Source: Bacillota bacterium
GTDB taxonomy: Bacteria; Bacillota; Bacilli; Paenibacillales; Paenibacillaceae
Length of the DNA: 60,385 nt
Direction: 5' to 3'
Assembly (NCBI GenBank): GCA_023391635.1
Contig: JAEWAQ010000002.1
Span: 1 to 60,385, forward strand
The position numbers and the translations under genes were made by a program. The notes beneath the pieces are model-generated. The model was not told the origin of the DNA. It was given only the letters and a program-made list of their open reading frames with translations, and made no database searches. Position 1 is the stretch's first letter. Each line of letters opens with the position of its first letter. Positions 40,098 through 48,983 of the stretch are shown here, one piece after another.

Positions 40098-42143
40098 TCA
40101 TCCGATATATTCGATGGCGCATATGCCGCGTACGGCTTCATTGACCGAGCTGTTGGACGTGGCGACGAGATGCCGCTTGGCGTCCGTGTCGCACAGGAAA
40201 TTGACATCGACGGCGGTGAACAGCCCGCGTGCGGGATTGTCGCCTTCCGGCACCGCCGCGGCAAGCGTCGTCGGTGTCTGTTCCGACGTCCGCACCGTCA
40301 ACTGCCAGCCTTTGGCCGTGCTCGATGCCATTCCCGCGGGCACGTTGACGATAATCTTCGTAATAAGGCAGTTCAACGGCAAATAGACGTCGACGGGCGC
40401 CTTGCTCGTGCCCAGGGCGTTATCCGATCCCGTCAGCTTCACCACCCGACGCTCTGTCATGCCTCTGGCGCTGAGGTGCCAGCCGAGGCTGCAATCGAAT
40501 ACGCGATTCCAATTGCCGCCCAATCCTCCGTTATTGCTGCGGCAACCGGAGAAGCCGATGACCGGGGTGCCGCCGCGATTGCCTTCCTGCTGCACGATCT
40601 GGACGAAATCCTTCGCCTCGTCGTTGTTCATGATCTCGCAGCCGACGTAGCGGACCTGCGGCGTACGCAAATAAGCTCCGCTGCCGAACGTGTACTGATG
40701 CTTGCCTTGCAGCGAGCAATCGGTCCACGAGACGACGGGGCCGGCATTGTTGCGGAAATTGAACTTCGCGTTGACGACGTTGATGTTCGAAAGGTACGAC
40801 TGCACCGATTGGTCCAGGTTGACGAACGCCACCGTGCCCATGTTCCAATCGCACTGAATCAGCTGCGCGGTCGGATGGATCAGTTCCATTCGGACGCCGC
40901 TCAGATGGAAGCGGCAAGCGCCCAGGTTGTGCTGATCGCTGCCGAGGATGAAGAACGTGCCGTTCGTGTCCCGGCCCGATCCGTTGCCCGTGTACATCAA
41001 GCTGCCGCCCCAGACGTTGACGGACCCGCCCTTTTGCAAATTGAGGTAGTTTCCGCGGCTGACCTCGAACTGCGTGGCGAAGAAGTTGTAGTTCACCATC
41101 TGATCGTTGCCGCTGTTCGCGCGGTCCGATTCGTCGTACGGAATGTAGATCGCGTTCTCGAACTGGTCCTGGAAGCCGCAGTGCATCCAGCTCATCTCGC
41201 TGTTGGTGTTGATGCCGACGAGCTTCAATACTTCCTTCCAGCCGCCGCCCCAGTTCACTCGCTCAAAGTAGTAGTTCTGCGCCTGGTTCTGCGAATTAGA
41301 GCGCATGAAGCCGTTGTTCAGCGAGCCTGTGGAACTGCCGACGGAAGTGAAGCGGATGTCGCGGATCGTCAGCCACTGGAAAGCGTTGTTGTTGTTCATC
41401 AGATACGTGCCCGCTTTGGACGGGTTGTAGACGATCTCGGTCGCCGGATTGCCCGCCCCTGCGATGATCAAGCCTGCCTTGACCGGCGCGCCGATGCTGC
41501 CCGGCATGAGCGCTTCCGGTTGTGCGATTAAATAGCGGCCGGCCGGGATATACAATCCGTAGCGGACCGCCTGCTCGTTCCATTGATTGAACCGCGATGT
41601 CCGGTCGACGATGAATTGGATCGCCCGTTGGAACGCTTGCGAATCATCCGTGCCCTTGCCGATCCCCTGGCCTTGCGCCTGCTGGTAATCGCCCTTGGCG
41701 CCGAACGACTTGACGTTGACCCAGGAGATGTCCTGCAAACCGGGTATCCCCCCGCTTCCGCCACCGGCAGGACCTTGTGGGCCTTGGGGGCCTGTCTCGC
41801 CGAGGGGCCCCTGAGGGCCTTGCGGTCCTTGAGGACCAGTCTCGCCTCGCTGGCCTTGCGGTCCCTGCGGGCCGGTCTCGCCGCGGTCGCCTTTATCTCC
41901 CTTCGGCCCTTGCGGCCCTTGCGGACCCTGCGGACCCGTCTCGCCTCGCGGACCTTGAGGCCCTTGAGGCCCTTGGGGCCCTTGCGGTCCCGGCGTGCCG
42001 TCGCCGGAACCGCCGCCGGTGCCCTCGTCGATGAGCGCGTCGACCGCCGTTTTGAGATTCGCGTCGTTTCCGTTGACCGCCGCTAGCGCGTCTTGAAGCG
42101 ACATGCTCCAATTCAAGTTGGTAATGGACGGTTTATTCGCCAT
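40098..42143 (-). CDS. Collagen-like stalk fused to a right-handed beta-helix (pectate lyase 3 type) domain
   Basis: 681 residues without an evident signal peptide. The order is: an N-terminal segment (1-48), 26 uninterrupted Gly-X-Y triplets (49-126) rich in GPQ with charged GET/GDK/GDR, a glycine linker, then SWVNVKSFGAKGDY opening a beta-helix and a C-terminal domain ending CAIEYIG that is shared with the protein at 35303-37018. The layout recalls trimeric phage tailspikes and exosporium collagen-like proteins. A structural spike or glycan-binding or cleaving enzyme is plausible; no catalytic residues were identified. GGAGGAGGG precedes ATG 42143. Confidence 0.82.
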   Translation of the reverse strand: MANKPSITNLNWSMSLQDALAAVNGNDANLKTAVDALIDEGTGGGSGDGTPGPQGPQGPQGPQGPRGETGPQGPQGPQGPKGDKGDRGETGPQGPQGQRGETGPQGPQGPQGPLGETGPQGPQGPAGGGSGGIPGLQDISWVNVKSFGAKGDYQQAQGQGIGKGTDDSQAFQRAIQFIVDRTSRFNQWNEQAVRYGLYIPAGRYLIAQPEALMPGSIGAPVKAGLIIAGAGNPATEIVYNPSKAGTYLMNNNNAFQWLTIRDIRFTSVGSSTGSLNNGFMRSNSQNQAQNYYFERVNWGGGWKEVLKLVGINTNSEMSWMHCGFQDQFENAIYIPYDESDRANSGNDQMVNYNFFATQFEVSRGNYLNLQKGGSVNVWGGSLMYTGNGSGRDTNGTFFILGSDQHNLGACRFHLSGVRMELIHPTAQLIQCDWNMGTVAFVNLDQSVQSYLSNINVVNAKFNFRNNAGPVVSWTDCSLQGKHQYTFGSGAYLRTPQVRYVGCEIMNNDEAKDFVQIVQQEGNRGGTPVIGFSGCRSNNGGLGGNWNRVFDCSLGWHLSARGMTERRVVKLTGSDNALGTSKAPVDVYLPLNCLITKIIVNVPAGMASSTAKGWQLTVRTSEQTPTTLAAAVPEGDNPARGLFTAVDVNFLCDTDAKRHLVATSNSSVNEAVRGICAIEYIG
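41766..41999 (-). repeat. Collagen-like Gly-X-Y coding repeat (26 triplets)
   Basis: A run of 9-bp-periodic coding repeats encodes GTP, then mostly GPQ with GPR, GET, GPK, GDK, GDR, GQR, GPL and GPA. The charged triplets occur at nearly regular spacing. Such repeats vary in number between strains in other collagen-like bacterial genes. Confidence 0.95.
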
Positions 42144-42220
42144 TAGGTTTATCCCTCCTCCGCTACAGGGTATGGAGGAATAGCCGATTGGGGAACGGCG
42201 GATGCCGGACAACCCTTCCC

Positions 42221-43387
42221 TCAGCGCGCTGCCGCGTAAGCCGCGAACATCTCGTCGTACAAGTCGGTCGTCCGCCTGACATAACGGTCATGCGTAAAGT
42301 CGCGCAGGAACACTTCCCGGGCCCGGGCGCCCATCGTCCGGTAATCCCCCGACAGCGTGGCGACGACCGCCTCCGCCAGCGCCTCCGCCTGCTCTGGCGG
42401 CACGAGTCGGCCGCAGCCTTCGCGTACCATCTCCGGTACGCCGCCGACATCCGTCGCGACGACCGGCAGCCCCGCGCGCATCGCTTCGAGAATGACCGTC
42501 GGAAAAATATCGTACACCGACGGGAGCACGAGCAGGTCGCTCTGGCACAGCAGATCCGGCACGTCCCGGCGCAAGCCGGTCATGAACACCGTGCCTTCGA
42601 GGCCGCACTCCCGCACTTTCCGCTGCAGCCGCTCCTTGTACGGTTTTTCATTTTCAAACGCTACATCCCCGACGATGACGACTTTGATCTCCGGATGACG
42701 CGGCTGCCAGCACGCGGCGGCTTCGATCAAATATTCGAGCCCCTTCATCGGCGACAGCCTGGCCACCGCAATGACAATCCGATCGCCGTCCGCCAAGCCG
42801 AGCTGCTCCCGGATCGTCTGCGAACCTGCGGACCCGCCGCCGCTTGCCGCCTCCGAGATGCCGTTGTAGATTTTGACCAGCTTGGCGGATTCGCGCCCTC
42901 CCCAGCGGAACATGATCTTGCTCCGTTCGCATAGCACGATGACCTTGTCGTTCAGCAGATGGTTGAGCCAACCGACGAACCGATAGGCGAACAGCGGTCG
43001 GCGCGCCAGCTCGTGAACGGTCTGAACCGTCGGAATGCGCAGCATCCGGCCGACCGCGTTGGCGCCGATCGTCTCCATCTTGTGGGAATGAATGAGATCG
43101 ATCCGGTACTCCCGGACGTAGCGGCGAATGACCCTGACGGAGCGCAGCAACTGCCGAATATTACGGAAGTAGTAAAGGGGGTCCGTCGGCTTGCCGAACA
43201 CGGCGAGCGGCCCGTACAGGACGGTCGCGCCGGCTGCTTCGTACTTCTCCGCATAGGGCGTCGGGGCGGAGAGCATGACGAACGCGCGGTACTTGGCCGG
43301 GTCGAGCCCCTGCACGAGCTGGAGCAATACGGAATCAACCCCGCCGACCAGGCTGGCGTAGGGCTGTATGAACAAAATATGTTTCAT
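42221..43387 (-). CDS. Glycosyltransferase, GT4 family
   Basis: 388 residues, GT-B fold. The N-terminal ILFIQPYASLVGGVDSVLLQLV and IDLIHSHKMETIGANAVGR are the acceptor half. The donor half has VARLSPMKGLEYLIEAA, KVVIVGDVAFE, VFMTGLRRDVPDLLCQSDLLVLPS and the catalytic E-x7-E of FPTVILEAMRAGLPVVATDVGGVPEMV. It would add a hexose-type sugar from a nucleotide donor to the growing repeat unit. ATG 43387 is preceded by AGGAGG; the longer frame to 43420 is rejected because it lacks one. Confidence 0.92.
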   Translation of the reverse strand: MKHILFIQPYASLVGGVDSVLLQLVQGLDPAKYRAFVMLSAPTPYAEKYEAAGATVLYGPLAVFGKPTDPLYYFRNIRQLLRSVRVIRRYVREYRIDLIHSHKMETIGANAVGRMLRIPTVQTVHELARRPLFAYRFVGWLNHLLNDKVIVLCERSKIMFRWGGRESAKLVKIYNGISEAASGGGSAGSQTIREQLGLADGDRIVIAVARLSPMKGLEYLIEAAACWQPRHPEIKVVIVGDVAFENEKPYKERLQRKVRECGLEGTVFMTGLRRDVPDLLCQSDLLVLPSVYDIFPTVILEAMRAGLPVVATDVGGVPEMVREGCGRLVPPEQAEALAEAVVATLSGDYRTMGARAREVFLRDFTHDRYVRRTTDLYDEMFAAYAAAR

Positions 43388-43400
43388 GCGCGGCGGCCTC

Positions 43401-44522
43401 CTAGACGATGCGATAGGCAATCCGGTGTTTGTCAGCCAGCTCGCAGAACCGGCTCGCGATCATTTTGACGTCGCCGTCCATCTTCATGCTTTCGAAGATA
43501 TAGATATCCAAGCTGCCCGATGCGCTGCACAGATCGTACAGGTTCAGAATGGACGTGCTGCCGAAGGAGAACAAGCAGATCTTGCGAATGCCGTTGTTCA
43601 GCATGACGAGATAGAGCAGCTCGCTGGGCAGCTTCTTCGGCAAGATCAGCACGGGGCCTTCTTCGATCGACAGCTTCTCGCCGGGATGCTGCTTGACGAA
43701 CAACGGAATATCCCGATTGCCGACGACTGCGTGCACTTTGTCCTGAATCTCGCGGATATAGCCGGGCCTGTCCGGCACTTCATCGAGGAAGGGATCGGTC
43801 AAGACGACGGAGATTGCCTCGCAGCCCGCGACCAGCCGATCGATCTCGCGCAGCTCGGGATAGATCCCGTAACATTCATCCACGACTTGCGGGATGGACA
43901 GAAACTGGTCGAACGGCAACGGCAGCCCGCGCGTCTTGCGGCGCAACGGATTGCGGCGGTCCGAGGTGACGAGTCGGGGGCGCTGCAGCCATACGGAATC
44001 GATCCATTTCAAGCTGCCGAAGTAGCCGCCGGGCAAGCCGAGCCGCGGCGCCATCCGCTTCAGAAGCCGCATATGCCAGCTGGCATGGGTGCTGTTGTTG
44101 ATGTAATTGCCGAAGCCTTCCTCATACAAGTATGCGGGCTTGTGCTCGCTGCTGAATTTGCGCATGATGGCATATTCCACCGTCACGAAATCGTGCGCCA
44201 CGAAAACCTCCGCATAAGAGGAAATATCGGACAGCTGGGCAGGCAGCTTCTCTTGCCAGCTGTGGTAGAAGAAATATTTCCTTAACGGATGCAGCGACAG
44301 CTTGTATTGATCCAGATCTCCGTCGTCGATGTACATCACTTTGCGCCAGACGCCCGTCTCTTCCACCTTGCGGGCGAACTCGGCCGCTTCGTGGAAGTGG
44401 TTCAGGACGATGAGGTCGCATTCACCGAACCTGCAGCCTTCCTTGATCAACCTTGCGATCAGGTATTGATACGGTTTGGTGCAAACGAACAGGATGACAC
44501 CTCCCGCCGTCTTCTTCACCAT
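43401..44522 (-). CDS. Glycosyltransferase with bacterial sialyltransferase motifs (GT52/polysialyltransferase-like)
   Basis: 373 residues. It has the two short motifs shared by bacterial sialyltransferase families: D/E-D/E-G, seen as YEEGFGNYIN, and HP, seen as PLFVKQHPGEKL. A late FSFGSTSILNLYDL segment is also typical. With nonulosonic-acid genes a few kilobases upstream in the same transcription unit, it is the best candidate to transfer CMP-activated pseudaminic acid to the glycan. Donor identity is inferred. It is 13 bases upstream of the GT4 gene and 2 bases downstream of the next glycosyltransferase. Confidence 0.72.
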   Translation of the reverse strand: MVKKTAGGVILFVCTKPYQYLIARLIKEGCRFGECDLIVLNHFHEAAEFARKVEETGVWRKVMYIDDGDLDQYKLSLHPLRKYFFYHSWQEKLPAQLSDISSYAEVFVAHDFVTVEYAIMRKFSSEHKPAYLYEEGFGNYINNSTHASWHMRLLKRMAPRLGLPGGYFGSLKWIDSVWLQRPRLVTSDRRNPLRRKTRGLPLPFDQFLSIPQVVDECYGIYPELREIDRLVAGCEAISVVLTDPFLDEVPDRPGYIREIQDKVHAVVGNRDIPLFVKQHPGEKLSIEEGPVLILPKKLPSELLYLVMLNNGIRKICLFSFGSTSILNLYDLCSASGSLDIYIFESMKMDGDVKMIASRFCELADKHRIAYRIV

Positions 44523-44524
44523 GG

Positions 44525-45718
44525 TTAGCTCCTCTGCGCGAAGTTTGATTCCTGCAGGGAAGGATCGCGGGCAAGGGTGCCCTCTCCTCCGCCTTCATGC
44601 CAAGCTCGCAAAATGTGCGCGTGCCGCTCCACCATCCGATCCATTACGTACATCCGGGCGATCTCCCGGCTCCGGCGGCCGAACCGCTCCCGCAGTCCGC
44701 GATCCAGCACCAGACGTCCGCATGCGAAGGCGAGCGCCCCCTCGTCCTCCGGCTTCACGACGAAGCCGTTGTCGCCGTCCCGGACCAGGTCGCCGGCCGC
44801 ACCGGCCCGGTCCGTCGTCACGATCGGCAGCCCGAACGCCGCGGCTTCGTTAAGCACGAGCCCCCATACGTCGTATCGAGTCGGCAGCACGAACACATCG
44901 GCGATCTTCCAGTACGGCAGCAGCTCTTCCCGCTGCATGAACCCTTTGATCGCCACGTTCCGGATGCCTTGCTCTTCGATGATCCGCTCGTACAAGGGCC
45001 GATCCGGCCCGCCGCCGATCAGCAGCAGGCTGCATACCGTGTCGGGCCGTTCCCGCTGCAGCCGGCCGAAAGCGCGAAGCAGCGTGTCGAAGCCTTTGCG
45101 GGGGATGAATTGACCGACGGCCAGCAGAATGACGCCAGGCAGGCGCTCCTTTACCTTCAACAATATCCGCTCGCTGGCGGACAGCGGCTGCAAGTCGCGT
45201 TCGCTGAGGATTACGGAGGATAACGGATATTCATGAATTCGCGCTTTGTCCGCTCCGTAATGGAGCAAATACTGCGTGCACTGCCGCCCGGAGGAGAGCC
45301 ACAGGCTGGCGCTGCCGATCAGGTACGTCTTCAGCTTGCGCAGCAAGCGGCGCTCCCGGCCTTCACCTCCCGCCGCGAAGCCGCCGTCCGAGTTCAAGAT
45401 GAACGGCAAGCCGCGCAGCTTCAGCCAATGGATCGCGATCATCTCCGTCGGCGAGCTGTAGCATCCCAGGATGTAGACGTCGAACGGCTCCGCGCGCAGC
45501 GCCCGGATGATCGACAGGTTCAGATGCTTGTCGAGGCCGAACGTGCGGCCTTTCAGGAACCGATACCGAAAATGCCGGCCCAGTCCGTCGATCTCCCAGG
45601 ACCGGTTGGACTCGCTGCGCGCCTCGAACCAGACGGTCAAGTCGCAATGCCGCCCCAACCCGTTGAAGAAATCAATGCGGTAAGGGGACGGGATATTGGT
45701 CAGGAACAACACCTTCAC
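44525..45718 (-). CDS. Glycosyltransferase, GT4 family
   Basis: 397 residues from GTG 45718. The N-terminal VKVLFLTNIPSPYRIDFFNGLG is a common opening of GT4 enzymes in EPS loci. The donor half has LLAVGQFIPRKGFDTLLRAF, SLLLIGGGPDRPLYERI, NVAIKGFMQREELLPYWKIADVFVLPT and VWGLVLNEAAAFGLPIVTTDRAGAAGDLV, including the E-x7-E-like acidic pair. The GTG overlaps the VanZ-like stop (GTGA), giving translational coupling, and GGAGAG lies just upstream. Confidence 0.9.
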   Translation of the reverse strand: MKVLFLTNIPSPYRIDFFNGLGRHCDLTVWFEARSESNRSWEIDGLGRHFRYRFLKGRTFGLDKHLNLSIIRALRAEPFDVYILGCYSSPTEMIAIHWLKLRGLPFILNSDGGFAAGGEGRERRLLRKLKTYLIGSASLWLSSGRQCTQYLLHYGADKARIHEYPLSSVILSERDLQPLSASERILLKVKERLPGVILLAVGQFIPRKGFDTLLRAFGRLQRERPDTVCSLLLIGGGPDRPLYERIIEEQGIRNVAIKGFMQREELLPYWKIADVFVLPTRYDVWGLVLNEAAAFGLPIVTTDRAGAAGDLVRDGDNGFVVKPEDEGALAFACGRLVLDRGLRERFGRRSREIARMYVMDRMVERHAHILRAWHEGGGEGTLARDPSLQESNFAQRS

Positions 45719-46248
45719 CCGGGTCTCTCCTTTTGCCCGCCTGCCGCTTGCTGCGGCAGCGGCGTCGCTATTCTCATGCGCGGACGCAGCGCCATCAGGA
45801 CTAGCAGCGCGCCAATGCAAGCGCCCAGCGTATCGAGCAGCACGTCTTCCGGCAGCGGCGTCCGTCCTTCTACGAACGACTGATGGATCTCGTCGGTCAC
45901 CGCGAACAGGAAGACGAACGCGACCGCCGCCGGAGTCAGCCAACGTCCGCGGCGGAAGACTGCGTACAGCAGCAAAAGCAGCAGCGCGCCTAGTATGGCG
46001 TATTCGGCCAGATGCGCGAGCTTGCGCAGCAGGAATTCGGCGAAGCCGCCGAGCCCAAGCTCGCGGATGCTGACCGTGAGCTCTCCATAGCGAAACGACA
46101 CGCCGGCCGCGTATCGCTCGAACCCGGCGCGGGACAGCACCCGTTCCAGCCAAGGGCGCAAATCCTGCTGCGCGTAGGCCTGGGAGGAGAACAGCACCAT
46201 GATCAGCGCCCAACCGAGTGTAATCGCGGCGTACGCGAGTTTGGCCAT
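45715..46248 (-). CDS. VanZ-like membrane protein
   Basis: 177 residues with four membrane helices. The VanZ signatures are FLLRKLAHLAEYAILGALL and VTDEIHQSFVEGRTPLPEDVLLDTLGACIG, with the DEIHQxFxxGR core. VanZ gives low-level teicoplanin resistance in vanA operons, but relatives are widespread in glycan and envelope loci and their role is not known. Here it lies one base after the pseI stop codon and overlaps the next glycosyltransferase start. Confidence 0.88.
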   Translation of the reverse strand: MAKLAYAAITLGWALIMVLFSSQAYAQQDLRPWLERVLSRAGFERYAAGVSFRYGELTVSIRELGLGGFAEFLLRKLAHLAEYAILGALLLLLLYAVFRRGRWLTPAAVAFVFLFAVTDEIHQSFVEGRTPLPEDVLLDTLGACIGALLVLMALRPRMRIATPLPQQAAGGQKERPG

Positions 46249-46249
46249 A

Positions 46250-47299
46250 TTACAACAGGTCCCAGGTGACCGGCGTTCCCGCCTTCAACGCCCGGGACGC
46301 CGTCCTTCCCAGGAACATGCCCATGTACTTCGGGGAGAGCCCGTAACCCGGCCGGATGATCCGGATATTGTCGGCGCTTAGCGTCTCGCCCTCGCGGACG
46401 TCGCGGCTGATGTAGAGGGAGCGCCTGAACTTGAGTGACGCGCGGTCCTTGTCGCTGAGGCCGTAATGAACGCCGCCAAGCGCTTGCCAGGCCCGTTCCG
46501 TCTCCTTGACGAGCTGCTTCATCTCGTCCGGCTCGAGCGAGAATGCCGCATCGACGCCGCCGTCCGCGCGGGAAATCGTGAAGTGCTTCTCGATGACGGT
46601 CGCTCCGAGCGCGACTGCGGCGACGGGCACGCCGATGCCTTGCGTATGGTCGGACAGCCCGACCTCGCAGCCGAACAGCTTGCGCAAATGCGGGATCGTC
46701 GCCAGATGGCTGTCGATCGGCGAAGCCGGGTATTGGCTTGTGCATTTGAGCAGGATCAGGTCCCGGCACCCGGCTTCTCTTGCCGCGCCCACCGCTTCCT
46801 CCAGCTCGGAGATCGTCGCCAGGCCCGTCGAGATGATGAGCGGCTTGCCGGTGGCGGCCGCTCGGCGGATGAGCGGCAGGTCGTTGTTTTCGAAGGAGGC
46901 GATCTTGTAGAAGGGAACGTCCAGATGCTCCAGGAAATCGACGGCATCCGGATGGAAGGGCGTGCTGAACGGAATCAACCCCCGCTCCCGGCAGCGATCG
47001 AAGATCGGCTTGTGCCATTCCCACGGCGTATAAGCCCGCTCGTACAACCGGTACAGCGATTGACCCTGCCATAGGCTGCTCGCATCCTCGATGAAGAAGT
47101 CCCCTTCCTCCAATTCCAGCGTCATCTGGGAAGCGAGGTACGTCTGCAGCTTCAGCGCATGCGCGCCCGCCTCCACCGCCGCATCCACGATCCGCAAGGC
47201 GGTATCCAGCGATTGATTGTGATTGCCGGACATTTCGGCGATGACGAACGGGGGATTCTCCGGCCCTACATGGCGATGGCCCAGCTTGATCTCGCTCAC
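46250..47299 (-). CDS. pseI: Pseudaminic acid synthase (NeuB family)
   Basis: 349 residues from GTG 47299, the family's usual length. An N-terminal TIM barrel (PPFVIAEMSGNHNQSLDTAL, ALKLQTYLASQMTL, GLIPFSTPFHPDAVDFLE, YKIASFENNDLPLIR, KPLIISTGLATISELEEAV, LLKCTSQYPA, GLSDHTQGIGVPVAAVALGATVIEKHFT) is followed by a SAF antifreeze-like domain (about 285-349). NHNQSLDTAL and LKLQTYLA favour PseI over the NeuB and LegI branches. It condenses 6-deoxy-AltdiNAc with phosphoenolpyruvate to pseudaminic acid. The GTG overlaps the upstream stop codon (GTGA). Confidence 0.9.
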   Translation of the reverse strand: MSEIKLGHRHVGPENPPFVIAEMSGNHNQSLDTALRIVDAAVEAGAHALKLQTYLASQMTLELEEGDFFIEDASSLWQGQSLYRLYERAYTPWEWHKPIFDRCRERGLIPFSTPFHPDAVDFLEHLDVPFYKIASFENNDLPLIRRAAATGKPLIISTGLATISELEEAVGAAREAGCRDLILLKCTSQYPASPIDSHLATIPHLRKLFGCEVGLSDHTQGIGVPVAAVALGATVIEKHFTISRADGGVDAAFSLEPDEMKQLVKETERAWQALGGVHYGLSDKDRASLKFRRSLYISRDVREGETLSADNIRIIRPGYGLSPKYMGMFLGRTASRALKAGTPVTWDLL

Positions 47300-47964
47300 G
47301 GCTGCGCCACCTTCTTCTTCTCGACTTTCACGATGAACGTATCGCCGTCCAGTTCGAAATAACACGGATACCGCTCGTTGTCTGCCACTCGCAGCAGCCT
47401 GAATTGGTCGCGGATCGGCAAATCCGGGTCCAACCGGCTGTCCGCCGGCGTCCTGCGGGGATAGAAAGATGGATCGCCCGACTGCGGCGTCGCATAACGA
47501 ACGATGTCCGGGTATCGTTGCAGGAAATCCTCACACAGCTCGATCGTGATGCGGCCGAGCTTTTGGCGCATCTCGTCGATCAGCTCGGTTCCCCGGAACG
47601 ACATCGTCCGCCGCGCATAGATCGGGCCGCTGTCCACTTCCTGCGCCGCTTCGAACAGGCTGACGGGAATGTCGCTCTTGCCTTCGAGGATTTGCCAGGT
47701 GAGCGGCGACCAGCCTTTTCCCTTCGGCAAATCGCTGGCGTGCACGACCAGATTGTGCTTGTGCAGGGCGAGAGAGTCCGGCGGCACGATCTGTTCGAAG
47801 CCCAGATAGAAGGCGACATCTCCCGGGGTCATGTCGCTTACGTCATGCAGCCACACGATTTCTTCCGCCAGCGGCTTCAGCTTCGGCAGCCACGCGGGAA
47901 TGAACGCATTAATCCAATTGCGGCGGTCGGTCGCGATGGTGATGCTCGCGAATTTTTTGCTCAT
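47296..47964 (-). CDS. Formyltransferase-fold protein of the nonulosonic acid locus
   Basis: 222 residues resembling Formyl_trans_N: EIVWLHDVSDMTPGDVAFYLGFEQIVP, NLVVHASDLPKGKGWSPLTWQI and EVDSGPIYARR. Of the Asn-His-Asp catalytic set, His75 and Asp111 are present, but the Asn of the N-x-H motif is replaced by Val73. Its position, where an N-acyltransferase (PseH) is expected, suggests it acylates the 4-amino group of the sugar intermediate, giving a formylated or otherwise unusual pseudaminic acid. That role is inferred. Both ends overlap neighbours by four bases. Confidence 0.75.
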   Translation of the reverse strand: MSKKFASITIATDRRNWINAFIPAWLPKLKPLAEEIVWLHDVSDMTPGDVAFYLGFEQIVPPDSLALHKHNLVVHASDLPKGKGWSPLTWQILEGKSDIPVSLFEAAQEVDSGPIYARRTMSFRGTELIDEMRQKLGRITIELCEDFLQRYPDIVRYATPQSGDPSFYPRRTPADSRLDPDLPIRDQFRLLRVADNERYPCYFELDGDTFIVKVEKKKVAQP

Positions 47965-48983
47965 CGGTCATCCAGCTCCTTCACGATTCTATCGGCGCCA
48001 AGCCCGTCGGTCAGTTCCATGGCAAGGGAGGACATCCGCTTCATGCCCACAGGATCCCGGATCATGGCCAGAGCGGCTTCGCGAATTAGGCCGGGATCGA
48101 CTTCCGCCGCGCGGCCCAGCCACCGGACGGCTCCCGCCCGGGCTGCCTGCACCGTCAGCGGCTCCTGGTTGGCGGCGGTCGTTACGACGAGCGTCGGCAG
48201 CCCCAGGCAGCATCGCTCCCACGTCGTCGTGCCGCCGGCGCCGATCGCGGCGTCCGCCCATAGCATCAACTCCGCTACCTGCTCCACATGGCTGTGAAAG
48301 CGGACATTCGGAAGATCGGCGCATAGCCTGGCGATCTGACTGCCTCGCGGATTGGCGTTGCCGGCCAGCACCGTGATTTCCAGCCCGATCTCCGCCAGCG
48401 GGGCCAGCGCTTCGAGCGTCTTGCCCGTCTCGTCGGTCGCGTCGACGCCGCCGAACGAGACGAGCAGCCGCCGGACGATGCCATTGCGCCGGACCCGCGG
48501 CCTGGCAGCGGCGAACGAGGGCCGCAGCAGCGCATATTGCGAGCCGATCATGCGCCGGGTGCCGGGCGCAAGCAGATTGCGATAGCGGAAGCCCGCCTCC
48601 GGGTCGTAGTTGGTGTCCAGCAATACGTCGCACGCATGCGGCCGGTCGGCCAAATCGTCGATCGCCATCAGCTTCTTCACGTGCGGGCGGACGCGCTCTT
48701 CGAAGCGACGATCCAGCGCGTAATGATCAACGATCAGCCAATCGGCGCCGATCGCGGCAGCGGCTGCGATCGCTGGGCTCTCGTCATCGCCGGGTTCCGG
48801 CAGCGCGACGACTTCATGCCCTCGTTCGCGAATATAACCGATCAGATGGCCTTCCAGCTCCCGGCACAGGAAGACGATTTCCGCCTGTCTCCGGGCACGC
48901 AGCCGATCCGCGAGCACCAGACAGCGCATGACATGCCCCGAGCCGATCTGCCGGGAAGCGTCGGCGCGTACGCACACCTTCAT
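47961..48983 (-). CDS. pseG: UDP-2,4-diacetamido-2,4,6-trideoxy-beta-L-altropyranose hydrolase
   Basis: 340 residues, GT-B-like fold. The N-terminal VCVRADASRQIGSGHVMRCLVLADRLR, with the catalytic His of GSGHVMRC, is diagnostic, as are LIVDHYALDRRFEE, DVLLDTNYDPEAGF and SFGGVDATDETGKTLEAL, followed by AAIGAGGTTTWERCCLGLP. It removes UDP from the altrose intermediate before PseI acts. ATG 48983 overlaps the PseC stop (ATGA). No acetyltransferase domain is fused to it. Confidence 0.93.
   Translation of the reverse strand: MKVCVRADASRQIGSGHVMRCLVLADRLRARRQAEIVFLCRELEGHLIGYIRERGHEVVALPEPGDDESPAIAAAAAIGADWLIVDHYALDRRFEERVRPHVKKLMAIDDLADRPHACDVLLDTNYDPEAGFRYRNLLAPGTRRMIGSQYALLRPSFAAARPRVRRNGIVRRLLVSFGGVDATDETGKTLEALAPLAEIGLEITVLAGNANPRGSQIARLCADLPNVRFHSHVEQVAELMLWADAAIGAGGTTTWERCCLGLPTLVVTTAANQEPLTVQAARAGAVRWLGRAAEVDPGLIREAALAMIRDPVGMKRMSSLAMELTDGLGADRIVKELDDR

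Noticed and set aside
41766..41999. Short-period repeat considered as CRISPR or minisatellite
   Set aside because: It is a coding collagen-like repeat in frame with the beta-helix gene; there are no spacers or palindromic direct repeats.
44525..46213. Single 562-codon glycosyltransferase frame
   Set aside because: The first about 165 codons are an Arg/Ala-rich shadow of the VanZ-like gene; the real start is GTG 45718 with the GTGA overlap.
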